From DRYS01 sp964491605 (lineage in GTDB: Archaea; Thermoproteota; CALKCG01; B24; DRYS01), in the NCBI GenBank assembly GCA_964491605.1, contig CAZBGY010000003.1:1-64000 (forward strand): 64,000 bases of DNA, in the 5' to 3' direction. The notes beneath the pieces were generated by a model, which was not told the origin of the DNA, did no database searches, and saw only the letters and a program-made list of their open reading frames with translations. Positions 27,245 through 36,395 of this stretch are shown piece after piece (positions within the stretch are counted from its first letter, which is position 1; each line of letters opens with the position of its first letter). The translations under genes and the position numbers were made by a program.

Positions 27245-28576
27245 ATGAAGGAGGTTAAGATAGCCCTCGTAGGTGCTGGTAGTCTAACCTTTACACCGTC
27301 TGTAATCAAAGCTTTAACTCGTAGCAAGCTAGCCGATGAATGCATGTTAACCGTAGCCTTGATCGATGTAAACAAGGATATATTGGATGTTATGTATAAG
27401 ATATCATCGAAGATAGTGGAGGCAACAGGTAGAAGTTCTAATATACGCGTAGAAAAGTACACGGATAGGAGGGAAGCTTTCGAAGGAGTAGATTTCGCTA
27501 TAGTTACTATAGGTGTAGGAGGGGTTGAAGCCACCCATCTAGATGTAGAGATTCCTAGAAAGTATGGCATCGAGCAGATGATAGGAGATACTGTCGGACC
27601 TGGAGGTATCATGAGGGGGATAAGGCATGTACCAGCTTTAATCGATATAGCAAGCGATCTAGACGATATATCTCCTAACGCTTACCTCTTCAATTACTCC
27701 AACCCGTTAACAGTTCTTACAAGAGCTGTTATCAGGGAGTGTAAGGTGAGAACTTACGGGCTCTGCACAGGTATATTCGGCGTGGTAGATGGTATCGCAC
27801 GTATATTCGGCGTAGCATCGAAGGATGTTAAGCTGTATATAGGCGGTATAAACCATTTCTACTGGATCCTCGACTTCACGGTTAAAGGCGAACCGGGATA
27901 TCCTAAGCTGGAGAGGCTAATCAAAGAAAAACCGAAGGTAATCGAGAGATCGAAGCTGATATTCGACCTCTACAAGATCTACAAGTTGATACCTGGACCC
28001 GGTAGACATGTAGCGGAATTCCTCCCACATATATTCATGAAGCCGGAGGCTATCGCTAGGTATAACTTTAAGCTATTCCCGGAAGGAACGATCTACGATT
28101 ATAAAGTTAGGAAGCCGTATGAAGAGCTTCTCAGAGCTATAGCCTCGGATACCAAACCTATCGATGAATTGATAGGGATTAAAGGTTTAGAGGAGGAGGG
28201 GATAGGCGTAGTGAAGCTTATAGAATCCATAGTATTAGATGAGCCTATGTTCTATCCTGGGATAAACGTCGCTAACGATGGATGCGTAGAGGGTTTACCT
28301 TCATGGAGTGTAGTGGAGGTTCCAGCTTACGTAGATTCGGCAGGTATACACCCGATACATGTAGGTAAGCTACATAAATCGATAGTGGGGTTAACCATAC
28401 CTAGGATTATGCAGTACGAGTTAACGATAGACGCGGCGCTATCAGGCGATAAAGATCTAGCTATACAAGCTATGATGATAGATGGATATGTGGATGATAT
28501 AGAGAAGGCGAGAAAGATACTATCGGAGCTTATAGAAGCTGAGACGAGATGGCTTCCGGGATACTGGCTTAGATAG
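27245..28576 (+). CDS. Glycoside hydrolase family 4 (NAD- and metal-dependent)
   Basis: About 443 residues. GH4 enzymes cleave alpha- or beta-glycosides by an oxidation-elimination route with NAD and Mn. KIALVGAGSLTFTPSVIKAL is the NAD-binding start. Other signatures are FNYSNPLTVLTRAV (about 158), YGLCTGIFG (about 180, with the metal-binding Cys), and GINHFYWIL (about 208, with the metal-binding His). Substrate preference (glucose, galactose or galacturonic acid side) cannot be read. The ATG at 27245 directly follows a GTG at 27242, and either may start translation. Confidence 0.92.
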   Translation: MKEVKIALVGAGSLTFTPSVIKALTRSKLADECMLTVALIDVNKDILDVMYKISSKIVEATGRSSNIRVEKYTDRREAFEGVDFAIVTIGVGGVEATHLDVEIPRKYGIEQMIGDTVGPGGIMRGIRHVPALIDIASDLDDISPNAYLFNYSNPLTVLTRAVIRECKVRTYGLCTGIFGVVDGIARIFGVASKDVKLYIGGINHFYWILDFTVKGEPGYPKLERLIKEKPKVIERSKLIFDLYKIYKLIPGPGRHVAEFLPHIFMKPEAIARYNFKLFPEGTIYDYKVRKPYEELLRAIASDTKPIDELIGIKGLEEEGIGVVKLIESIVLDEPMFYPGINVANDGCVEGLPSWSVVEVPAYVDSAGIHPIHVGKLHKSIVGLTIPRIMQYELTIDAALSGDKDLAIQAMMIDGYVDDIEKARKILSELIEAETRWLPGYWLR

Positions 28577-28593
28577 CTTCCCTTTAGATTACG

Positions 28594-29511
28594 CTACACG
28601 TATATATCGACCTGTATATCTCTAGCTAAGTTAGCATATCTATTCCTCACCGTTACCTCAGTAACGTTAGCAGCTTCAGCTACTTCCCTTTGAGTTTTCC
28701 TACATCCGCTTATAATCGAAGCCATATAGAGAGCCGCAGCGGCTATACCCGTAGGATTCTTCCCGTTAGTTATCTTGAGTGTTCTAGCGACTTCCACTAT
28801 CCGGTATGCTATAAGCTCAGCTGAAGCTGGAAGCTGTAGAGGTTTAGCTATATGCTTAACATAGCTATGAGGGGGTATAGGTGTAACTGTTATCGTGAGA
28901 TCCTTTATAAGCGAACGGTAGCTCCTACCTATCTCCTTCTTATCCATCATGGATATCCTCGATAATTCATCTAGAGTTCTCGCATGCTTACATAGATGGC
29001 ATGCGAGGTATACGGCGGCTGCAGCCATACTCTTTATAGATCTACCCTTAACCTTATTATTCTCTAAAGCTTTACGGTATACTACCGATGCAGTCTCCAG
29101 GACGGGTTTAGGTAGATTCAACGCCGATACTATCTCCATTATAGTTCTAAGAGCTAAAGCTAGGTTCCTATCCCTAGCACTCGATAGACGACTACGACTC
29201 TGCAATCTTCTAAGATTCATAAACTGGCTTAGCTTACCGATAGATAGACCACTTCTAGGCTTGATATCTATAATCGTGGATAGACCTTTATCGTGGACGG
29301 CATACGTTATAGGAGCACCTACACGTGTACGTCTCTCCCTCTGCTCATCGTCGAATGCACGCCATTCAGGACCTAGATCCATAAGCTTATCATCGATCAC
29401 AGAGCCACATGCACTACAGACGATCTCGGCTCTATCGTAGTCATATATCATGTTACGAGATTTACAGTGCGGACAGATAATCTCTACATCATCTTTATTT
29501 TCATTCGACAT
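28594..29511 (-). CDS. tfb: Transcription initiation factor B (TFB)
   Basis: A 305-residue archaeal TFIIB. The N-terminal zinc ribbon CPHCKSRNMI ... CSACG (about residues 14-35) recruits RNA polymerase. The B-finger/reader is the FDDEQRERRTRVGAP region. Two cyclin-like repeats follow (about 105-200 and 205-300) and bind TBP and the BRE element. SMAAAAVYLACHL and PTGIAAAALYMASII mark the two repeats. It is 8 nt downstream of gar1 in the same orientation, a pairing common in crenarchaeal genomes. Confidence 0.96.
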   Translation of the reverse strand: MSNENKDDVEIICPHCKSRNMIYDYDRAEIVCSACGSVIDDKLMDLGPEWRAFDDEQRERRTRVGAPITYAVHDKGLSTIIDIKPRSGLSIGKLSQFMNLRRLQSRSRLSSARDRNLALALRTIMEIVSALNLPKPVLETASVVYRKALENNKVKGRSIKSMAAAAVYLACHLCKHARTLDELSRISMMDKKEIGRSYRSLIKDLTITVTPIPPHSYVKHIAKPLQLPASAELIAYRIVEVARTLKITNGKNPTGIAAAALYMASIISGCRKTQREVAEAANVTEVTVRNRYANLARDIQVDIYV

Positions 29512-29519
29512 AAGCCCGG

Positions 29520-29792
29520 TTACCTCCTAGATCTATGTGGAGAAGAATAGTAGAGTATGACTCCACTTTCGATCTGTGTGCGTATAGATTCGCATCTAAC
29601 TAGAGCGAAGGGGGAGGATGTGGATCCGATTATATCCTTGACGACGCCTATCTTATTCAGGTTTCGATCGAAGACGTAATCGCCGATCTTAGGAGTATTT
29701 TCAAGCTTCACTACGATATTATGATTCTTGGATATATGAAGTATGACTCCTAGCCGCCGCAAGGGTGAACAAGACTTAGTAAGCTTTGACAT
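29520..29792 (-). CDS. gar1: H/ACA RNP component Gar1
   Basis: A 90-residue Gar1 beta-barrel protein. RRLGVILHISKNHNIVVKLE, then GDYVFDRNLNKIGVVKDIIG and SSPFALVRCE match archaeal Gar1. With Cbf5, Nop10 and L7Ae it forms the guide-RNA pseudouridine synthase. It is located just before tfb on the minus strand, so the two genes are probably one operon. Confidence 0.9.
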   Translation of the reverse strand: MSKLTKSCSPLRRLGVILHISKNHNIVVKLENTPKIGDYVFDRNLNKIGVVKDIIGSTSSPFALVRCESIRTQIESGVILYYSSPHRSRR

Positions 29793-29906
29793 AAAGATAA
29801 ACTTTCCCTAGCTAGTGTATGGATGTACGATAGGGTGAGTCAAAGGGTTTACGCTTACATGTTTGGAATATAGCGGAGTAAATTCTTATAGTATCGCGGA
29901 TATAGA

Positions 29907-31253
29907 TTGCTTAATACGTTCTTGTTAGCAGACGCTTTGAAGATAGCTATCGAGACTCTAGAGATAGTGGAATCTACGAGAAGTAGCGTTAAGTCAGTAT
30001 TCTACAAAGCTTCCAAGAATTACAGCGTTTCAGATATGGAAGCTCTACGTATGGCCTATAGGATAGTATACGAATCTATCAAGAACCTTAACTTAGTAGA
30101 TGCTATAGCTGAATCGATCATAGGTAGAGAATATCATGAAGATTTACCATCCATCCTTAAGAATATCATCAGGATTATAGTGTACGAGTTTAAGGTAAAT
30201 CCTTCCCAGCCTAAGCATAGTTTAGCGGATTACATATCGACGTTAAGATCCATCTACGGATGGAAGATTCTTCAACCGATAGAGCCGTATCTAGGTCGGA
30301 TAGCAACGTTAAGCTATGATCAAACTAAACTTTGCGAACTAGATAGGATGGCTTTAGCATATAGACAGCCTAAATGGCTTGTAGAGTATCTAGAGAGGAT
30401 CCTAGGTAGGAGTATAGCGTTAAAGGTAATCGAAGGATTGCAAGCTGAGCCTAGAATCTACATTAGGATCAATACGTTTAAAACTAGTGTAGAAGACTGC
30501 TTAGAGATGCTCCGGAACGAAGGATTCAAGCTCAAACCGGTCGATAATATACCGTACGTATATGTTCTAGAAAGCTACGAGAAGCCAATACCACTATCAA
30601 GAGCCTACCACGACGGACTAATACAAGTACAGGATCTATCGAGCTGCTATTCAGTAGTTCTTTTAGATCCTAAACCAGGTGAACATATACTCGATCTATG
30701 TGCAGCTCCTGGTGTTAAGACCAGCTACTTGCTCCAGATAGCAGGTGGAAAGATAGATGTAGTATCCGTAGATATATCTGTTAAGCGTCTCCATTTAATG
30801 AAGATTTTGATGGAGAAGCTCTCCATCAAAGACGCTTGTATGTTGGTAGCTGATGGAAGATACCTACCGTTAAAGGATGTAGAGTTCGATGCTATCCTCC
30901 TAGATCCACCATGCTCAGGTACAGGCATACTGCATAGGGATCCAGCTTTCAAGTGGAGGTTGACATATAAGATGATCACTAGATTTGCTAGACTTCAATA
31001 CGAACTACTGGAATCGGCATCGAGGTACGTTAAACCCGGCGGACGCATAGTATACTCGACATGCAGCTTAACGTTGGAGGAGAATGAAATGGTATTAGAA
31101 AGATTCCTCAGGTTAAACCCAGAATTCTACTTATCTAAACCTAAGATCCTGTTAGGATCCGATGGACTTAGAGGTTTAAATTATGCCAGGAGACTATACC
31201 CTCATAGGGATCTATGCAATGGCTTCTTCGTAGCTGTTATAAGGAGGGTTTGA
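29907..31253 (+). CDS. RsmB/NSUN-type RNA m5C methyltransferase
   Basis: A 448-residue SAM-dependent cytosine-5 RNA methyltransferase. Residues about 1-150 form a NusB-like helical domain. The catalytic domain has ILDLCAAPGVKTSYLLQIAG (SAM loop, about 255), LLDPPCSGTGILHRDP (about 330, motif IV Cys) and YSTCSLTLEENEMVL (about 380, catalytic Cys of motif VI). It probably acts on rRNA or tRNA. It starts with TTG, and the 5-formyl-THF ligase gene follows after 3 nt, so both are translated from one mRNA. Confidence 0.9.
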   Translation: MLNTFLLADALKIAIETLEIVESTRSSVKSVFYKASKNYSVSDMEALRMAYRIVYESIKNLNLVDAIAESIIGREYHEDLPSILKNIIRIIVYEFKVNPSQPKHSLADYISTLRSIYGWKILQPIEPYLGRIATLSYDQTKLCELDRMALAYRQPKWLVEYLERILGRSIALKVIEGLQAEPRIYIRINTFKTSVEDCLEMLRNEGFKLKPVDNIPYVYVLESYEKPIPLSRAYHDGLIQVQDLSSCYSVVLLDPKPGEHILDLCAAPGVKTSYLLQIAGGKIDVVSVDISVKRLHLMKILMEKLSIKDACMLVADGRYLPLKDVEFDAILLDPPCSGTGILHRDPAFKWRLTYKMITRFARLQYELLESASRYVKPGGRIVYSTCSLTLEENEMVLERFLRLNPEFYLSKPKILLGSDGLRGLNYARRLYPHRDLCNGFFVAVIRRV

Positions 31254-31256
31254 TCC

Positions 31257-31874
31257 TTGAAAATCGCGGAGGCTAAGGAGAATCTAAGGAGAACTATATG
31301 GAGGCTACTCGAAGAGAGGGGGGTTGCTAGATATCCGCTGCCATGCTATGGGCGTATACCGAACTTCGAGGGATCGGAGCAAGCTGCGTTAAGATTAACA
31401 GCTACAGATGAATGGAGGAGGAGCGCGGTTATCCTAGCTAACCCAGATTACGCTCAGAAGCCTGTAAGAGAGAATGCTTTGAAGCAAGGTAAGATCGTTA
31501 TTATGGCTACACCCAGACTTAAAAGTGGATTCATAGTTATAGATCCATCCAGAGCTAAGCATATGGAAGGCTATGCTTCGACGATAAAGGGAGCTTTCAA
31601 GCTAGGCTCACTCGTAGATAAACCTCCGAAAATCGATCTCATAGTAACTGGGTGCGTAGCGGTCGATAGAGAATTTAACCGGTTAGGTAAGGGAGGAGGG
31701 TACGGTGATAGGGAGATATCCCTAGCGAGAACGCTCTACGGATATATACCGGTAGCGACTACGATTCACGATCTACAACTCGTAGATAGGATACCGGTGG
31801 AAGAACATGATGTGAAAGTGGATATAGTAGCTACACCTACTAAACTATTGTATAGAAAATGGAGCGAGCACTAA
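31257..31874 (+). CDS. 5-Formyltetrahydrofolate cyclo-ligase family protein
   Basis: A 205-residue protein of the 5-FTHF cyclo-ligase fold. VARYPLPCYGRIPNFEGS near the start, KIVIMATPRLKSGFIVID in the middle and LGKGGGYGDREISLAR (about 140-155, the ATP/folate loop) are conserved. Such enzymes make 5,10-methenyl-THF from 5-formyl-THF with ATP. In archaea the carrier may be another pterin, or the protein may have another role. It starts with TTG and has a short spacing to the methyltransferase gene. Confidence 0.85.
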   Translation: MKIAEAKENLRRTIWRLLEERGVARYPLPCYGRIPNFEGSEQAALRLTATDEWRRSAVILANPDYAQKPVRENALKQGKIVIMATPRLKSGFIVIDPSRAKHMEGYASTIKGAFKLGSLVDKPPKIDLIVTGCVAVDREFNRLGKGGGYGDREISLARTLYGYIPVATTIHDLQLVDRIPVEEHDVKVDIVATPTKLLYRKWSEH

Positions 31875-31931
31875 AGTGTATCGGGTGAAGCTGTTTATAA
31901 GGAAGACTATCTAGGTTAAACTGTAATCGTC

Positions 31932-33467
31932 ATGGATGCATGGGTGCAACCGTTAGATCCGATAGGATGCCTCCCCCTCTCATGCCTAGCTTCATTTATA
32001 CCTATAATGTCTCTTATAATCCTACTATGCATACTAAGGATCCCGGGATGGAAAGCTGCTTTAGCATCCTCGATAATATGTTTTGCTATCTCTCTAACGA
32101 TATATAAGGCTCCATTCTATATAGCTTTATCGAGCTACTTATACGGCTTCGCATTCGGTTTCTGGCCTATATCCTGGATAGTGGTTAACGCTGTATTCTT
32201 GTACAACGTAGCTAGAGAGAGCGGGTGCGTAGAGGAGCTTATCAGGTGGATGAAGAACAGTCTACCAAATAGTAGAGGACTATATGCTCTCTTCATAGCA
32301 TTCCTACTGGGAGGGCTTATAGAGGGCGTGGATGGGTATGGATTTCCTATAGCCATCTCAGCCACCCTACTAGTAAGCTTAGGATTCAAACCTATAGACG
32401 CTGTATGTATATCGCTCATAGCGAACACCGTAACCGTACCGTTCGCAAGCCTAGGTGTACCTGTAGAGACTTTAAGAATAGTATCGAATCTAGAGCTAAG
32501 ATCTATATGCATACATCTTTCGCTATATCTTTCTCTGATAGCGATAGCGACATCCATACTCGTCGTCAGGATAGCTTCTATCCACGAATCCGACCGTAGA
32601 GTCTATGAAGCTGGGTTGATAGCTGGAGTTACGCTAGCTATATCCATATACATGGTGACGATCTATATAGATCCACACCTCTCAGGTATATTAGCACCTA
32701 TAGCCTCCATACTAGCTACGATACTCTACATAAGAATGCGATTCAAGAGTAGCGTTAAAGTTGTAGGCTTCAAAGGATGGATACCGTGGATAATAGTCTC
32801 GATCGCTATGGGGTTTTCCGGCCTTACAGGATTCTACAAGTCGTTCTCTATGAAGATATACATACCGAATCTACATGAATCCATCTATATACCGCTCTAC
32901 GGCAGTTTATCCACGGCGATCTACGAACTACAACCCTTAGCTCATGGAACGATAGCTTTAGCTTCAGCTTTAGCCGTAGCGTATATCTACGGGTTAAAGC
33001 CTTCGATCCTAGCTAAGCTATATATAGATACCTGGAGAAGGATGAGGTATGCTATACTAACCGTCATGGAGGTTTTAGGTTTAGCATTCCTAATGAATTA
33101 CACAGGATTATCGTTAACGCTTGGGCACGCATTATCGCATATAGGTTTGCTATACCCGATCTTATCAGGGTTTATAGGATGGATAGGCACCTTCGTAAGC
33201 GGATCCGAAACAGGTTCGAATGCTTTATTTGGGAATCTTCAGAAAATGGCGGCTGAGATGATGGGAATAACACCATATATAACGACCAGCTTAAACGCAG
33301 CTGGGGGAGTACTAGGTAAGATGGTATCGCTGCAAAGTATAGCGGTAGGATTATCAGCTGTAGGATTAGAAGGGGGTGAAGACGTTATCATGCGTAGATT
33401 GATCGGTTATAGCTTAGCTTTAACATCGATACTAGGATTAATAGCGTATGTAACAATACTCGCATAG
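31932..33467 (+). CDS. L-lactate permease family transporter (LctP)
   Basis: A 511-residue membrane protein with 12-14 hydrophobic segments. LPLSCLASFIPIMSLIILL begins the first helix. GLIEGVDGYGFPIAISATLL (about 130-149) and GWIGTFVSGSETGSNALFGN (about 418-437) are the LctP signature loops. It probably imports lactate or glycolate with protons. The downstream MDR dehydrogenase and sugar isomerase genes are separated by 145 bp and may be a different unit. Confidence 0.88.
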   Translation: MDAWVQPLDPIGCLPLSCLASFIPIMSLIILLCILRIPGWKAALASSIICFAISLTIYKAPFYIALSSYLYGFAFGFWPISWIVVNAVFLYNVARESGCVEELIRWMKNSLPNSRGLYALFIAFLLGGLIEGVDGYGFPIAISATLLVSLGFKPIDAVCISLIANTVTVPFASLGVPVETLRIVSNLELRSICIHLSLYLSLIAIATSILVVRIASIHESDRRVYEAGLIAGVTLAISIYMVTIYIDPHLSGILAPIASILATILYIRMRFKSSVKVVGFKGWIPWIIVSIAMGFSGLTGFYKSFSMKIYIPNLHESIYIPLYGSLSTAIYELQPLAHGTIALASALAVAYIYGLKPSILAKLYIDTWRRMRYAILTVMEVLGLAFLMNYTGLSLTLGHALSHIGLLYPILSGFIGWIGTFVSGSETGSNALFGNLQKMAAEMMGITPYITTSLNAAGGVLGKMVSLQSIAVGLSAVGLEGGEDVIMRRLIGYSLALTSILGLIAYVTILA

Positions 33468-33612
33468 CTGAGGAAGCTTCTTGAAGGAAAATGATCGACT
33501 GATGGATAAGAGAATCAACTGAAAAGCTATAGTAGCCTTATCCAAGCCTTTCTAAAATCATAGAGCAATATAATAAGACTTAAATAATTTCCAATGAAAT
33601 TATTCAATAAAT

Positions 33613-34620
33613 ATGAAAGCAGCTGTTGTCGAAAAACCTGGAGTAATCGTCGTAAAGGATGTGCCTAAACCGAAGCTTGAGAGCGATTATGATGTGATAA
33701 TTAAGGTACGTAAAGCTGCGATCTGCAGACATCCAGACTATGAGCTATTTCAAGGAATTCGCTCCCCTGTGAGAGCTGGTTGGGAGCCTACAAACTACCC
33801 CTTCATACTAGGACATGAGTTCAGCGGGGAAATAGTTGAAATGGGATCGAAGGTTAACGAAGTTTATCCTAAGCTGAAAAATGGGGATAGGATATGCGAG
33901 TGAACTTGGTGCGAGGGATTTGCAGAATATGTGAGGATAAACGTACGAGAGATAGCTGCGATAGCAACGCTCCCAGATAACGTTTCAGACGAAGAGGGAG
34001 CTATCCTCGAGCTGGCAGGAGGCTCAACCATATTCCATGCGTGGGCTGCTATAAAACCACTCGATAAAGTTTTGGTGCTCGGCTGTGGACCAGCTGGCTT
34101 AAGTATCATACAACATGCAAGAAATTTTGGAGCTGATACCGTCGTCGGCACGGATATATACGATGATAGGCTTAAAGCGGCTAGGATGGTTGGGGCTGAT
34201 GCTGTTTATAATGCGTCGGAGTATGAGCCTGATGAGTTAGGCAGGGTGATAAAGAGGGAGTTCGGCGAGATGGATTTAGTCTTCGATACAGCTGGAACAA
34301 GCAAAGCTATCTTTACTGGTGTAGAAGCTTTAAAGCCTAAAGGCTCCTTCTACATCTTTGCTCATGTATCAGAATCTGTAACGGTTCCATACTTGAAGAT
34401 AGCTACAAAACTGAGCCATTTCGGTCCACCAATAGGTATGCCTAGTCACGTTAGGATGAGGAAGCTAATGGAGCTAGCAGTAAAGTGGGTGTCTGAAGGA
34501 CGACTTGACGTTAAGACCATGATAACCCACCATTTTCCGTTGGATAAGATAGGGGAGGCGCTTACATTCAACTGGGATAAACCTCAAGAGTGTATCAAAG
34601 TAGTAATCGATGTAGCATGA
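33613..34620 (+). pseudogene. MDR-type zinc dehydrogenase with an internal TGA
   Basis: A continuous frame of 335 codons for a medium-chain dehydrogenase, broken only by TGA at 33901-33903. Before it are the catalytic zinc Cys in KAAICRHPDYELF and the His-Glu of LGHEFSGEIVEMG, ending GDRICE. After it the frame continues TWCEGFAEYVRINVREIA and contains the NAD loop VLGCGPAGLSIIQHARNFG (about 157). There is no structural-zinc four-Cys lobe, as in some short MDR enzymes. Everything else looks intact, so this may be a very recent nonsense mutation, a read error or a recoded gene. The isomerase follows 15 nt later in the same unit. Confidence 0.6.
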
Positions 34621-34635
34621 ATATGGGGGAGCGTA

Positions 34636-35508
34636 ATGGGTAGCATAAGATTAGCCATATCAGGTCAACAGCTCGGAGGATTCGGTAAGTCGCTTGAGGA
34701 GATACTATCGATACTTAAAGACTTTTCAATTTCGTGGATCGAACTGTGGACCTTCAACCTGATAGGAGGATTCCGAGGTAAGAGATGCAGCGATGAGGAT
34801 TTAATTATGACGAGGGAGCTACTCGATGAGTATGGTATAAGTGTAGCATGCATCACGAACGGAGATGCTTTCGTGGAAGGGATATCCGAGAGACCAGAGG
34901 CATATATTGCATCGATGAAAGAAACAATCAGAATAGCTAAAGAGCTTAATTCGCCGTTTGTAAATTGCTATGTCTATTATTTCGCCCTCGGTCACGATTC
35001 AAATATTAACCCATTCGTTAGGATAATGAAGCCTATAGTGGATTATGCGGAGAAGTTAGGCGTAACGATCGTCTTGGAGAATGAAGCACACGATGCTTCC
35101 GGGACTCCTGAAGGTATGCTTAAAATACTTAAAGCTTTAAACTCTGACTTTTTTAAGACGAACTTCGATGCAACTAATTACTACCAAGCAAACGTTGAGC
35201 CCTTCCCTTATGCTTATGAAGTATTGAAAGACTACATAGCATACATCCACTTAAAGAATGGATGTAAGTTTATACCAGGTGTACATCCAGATTATGCTAG
35301 AGGAGGCCCGTTCGCTCCGCCTAATGAATCTCACCGCATATTTTACCCACCACTACCATACGGAGCTGTGAATATAGAGGGATTGATTCTACGATTAAAG
35401 CAAGATGGATATGATGGATTTTGTACGCTTGAACCACACGTACGTACATTGGATAAGCTTATGGAATATTACAGAGTAGAGGTATCCTATTTAAAACAAC
35501 GCATCTGA
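34636..35508 (+). CDS. Sugar-phosphate isomerase/epimerase, xylose isomerase-like TIM barrel
   Basis: A 290-residue TIM-barrel protein. The N-terminus LAISGQQLGGFGKSLEEILS and internal metal-site segments VTIVLENEAHDASGTPEGML (about 135-154), TNFDATNYYQANVEPFPYA and FCTLEPHVRT near the C-terminus give the Glu, Asp, His and Glu ligands of this superfamily. It probably interconverts a keto sugar or sugar acid. It is 15 nt from the MDR dehydrogenase in the same direction, so the two look like one small catabolic operon. Base use is a little more AT-rich than upstream genes. Confidence 0.83.
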   Translation: MGSIRLAISGQQLGGFGKSLEEILSILKDFSISWIELWTFNLIGGFRGKRCSDEDLIMTRELLDEYGISVACITNGDAFVEGISERPEAYIASMKETIRIAKELNSPFVNCYVYYFALGHDSNINPFVRIMKPIVDYAEKLGVTIVLENEAHDASGTPEGMLKILKALNSDFFKTNFDATNYYQANVEPFPYAYEVLKDYIAYIHLKNGCKFIPGVHPDYARGGPFAPPNESHRIFYPPLPYGAVNIEGLILRLKQDGYDGFCTLEPHVRTLDKLMEYYRVEVSYLKQRI

Positions 35509-35776
35509 TGGTTATCGCATAAAATTAAATTCCTAACTATCATTCTATAGAAGTCTCCCCTTAAATATACCGATATAGCTGTGAAAGGCACTACCATCTG
35601 TCGTTACAAGATGAATGAATTTTTTACACATTCTTAGAATGATTATTTGAACGTCAGCTTGCGTTTTTCATGAAATATCTGATAATAGTGTAGCAGAAGT
35701 ATTAAACTGGCGAGAGATTAATACCTTCAAGCTATCATTCTCTAAATCACGTAGGCTTATCGTTTGATTTAGATAG

Positions 35777-35889
35777 CATCTCTGGATCTACCGGATGGGA
35801 ACGGGGATTAAGTTATCTCCGCAGAACCTCTAAAGCGTATGATACGCTTTCCCCTATTTCACGGTAGGTCGACCCATCCTAGAGAGATG
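35777..35889 (+). ncRNA. Candidate structured RNA with pseudoknot
   Basis: The 452-bp gap 35,509-35,960 has no gene but a very regular core. P1: CATCTCT (35777-35783) with AGAGATG (35883-35889). P2: GGATGGG (35793-35799) with CCCATCC (35873-35879). Hairpin A: CGGGGA/TCTCCG (35802-35821), one G-U. Hairpin B: AAAGCGTA-TGA-TACGCTTT (35832-35850). A fifth helix, GATCTACCG (35785-35793) with CGGTAGGTC (35862-35870), is 9 bp with one G-U and crosses P2, so it is either a pseudoknot or a competing fold. The strand is not certain. It lies ahead of the likely TATA box of the next gene (tttaag near 35,927), so it is probably not its 5' UTR. Confidence 0.45.
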
Positions 35890-35960
35890 AGGGATTAGAC
35901 AATATCTAATTTAGACAAAAACGTTTAAGACGTCATATCAGATACAGAATCGATAGCCGT

Positions 35961-36395
35961 ATGGTCTTCCTATCGCTCTGCGGTATAATCGAGGCTAACG
36001 TAGGTTACACATTCCGATTTATAGGTATACCGGAAGTATGCCGTGAATGCGGCTATCGAAATATATGCTTCGGGAAGCTTAAGCCTGGTAGACTCTATAG
36101 CGTGGTGGCAGTGAGAGGTAAGAGGTTTCCATGCAAGCTCCACGGTGAAGCGGTACTAGTTGAATTGGAGGAGGCATCGATAGAAGCTGCGATAACCTCT
36201 AAGCAGGCTGTAAAGGATGCTATAATAGTGTTTAGATCGGAGGTATGCTGCGATAGGTCATGTCCAGCTTTCGATCTATGCTATGCAGAGGGGTTAGAAG
36301 ATAACGCTAGATATAAGGTGATAGAAGTTTACGATGAGAAGATTCCGTGTAGATACTACGGGTTTAAAGTTAAGGCTATATTAAAGCCCATCTAG
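35961..36395 (+). CDS. UPF0179 family cysteine-rich protein
   Basis: A 144-residue protein of the archaeal UPF0179 family. It has two related cysteine groups: CRECGYRNICFGKL (about 28-41) with KRFPCKLHGEAV, and CCDRSCPAFDLCYAEGL (about 97-113) with KIPCRYYGFKV. The spacing suggests two metal or Fe-S sites from an internal duplication. Its function is unknown. It has its own promoter (tttaag near 35,927) and overlaps the convergent FKBP gene by 4 bp. Confidence 0.88.
   Translation: MVFLSLCGIIEANVGYTFRFIGIPEVCRECGYRNICFGKLKPGRLYSVVAVRGKRFPCKLHGEAVLVELEEASIEAAITSKQAVKDAIIVFRSEVCCDRSCPAFDLCYAEGLEDNARYKVIEVYDEKIPCRYYGFKVKAILKPI

Noticed and set aside
33901..33903. TGA in the MDR gene as selenocysteine or a second BHB intron
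   Set aside because: MDR enzymes are not a known selenoprotein family and no SECIS-like hairpin is visible. No 4-bp H helix with two 3-nt bulges can be formed around the site, and the flanking sequence is not duplicated as an insert.
35777..35889. The structured element as a tRNA, HDV-like ribozyme, RNase P or known riboswitch
   Set aside because: There is no T-loop or anticodon arm. The order of helices is a-b-hairpin-hairpin-a'-b', which differs from the HDV order. No RNase P core sequences and no riboswitch consensus that I know is present.
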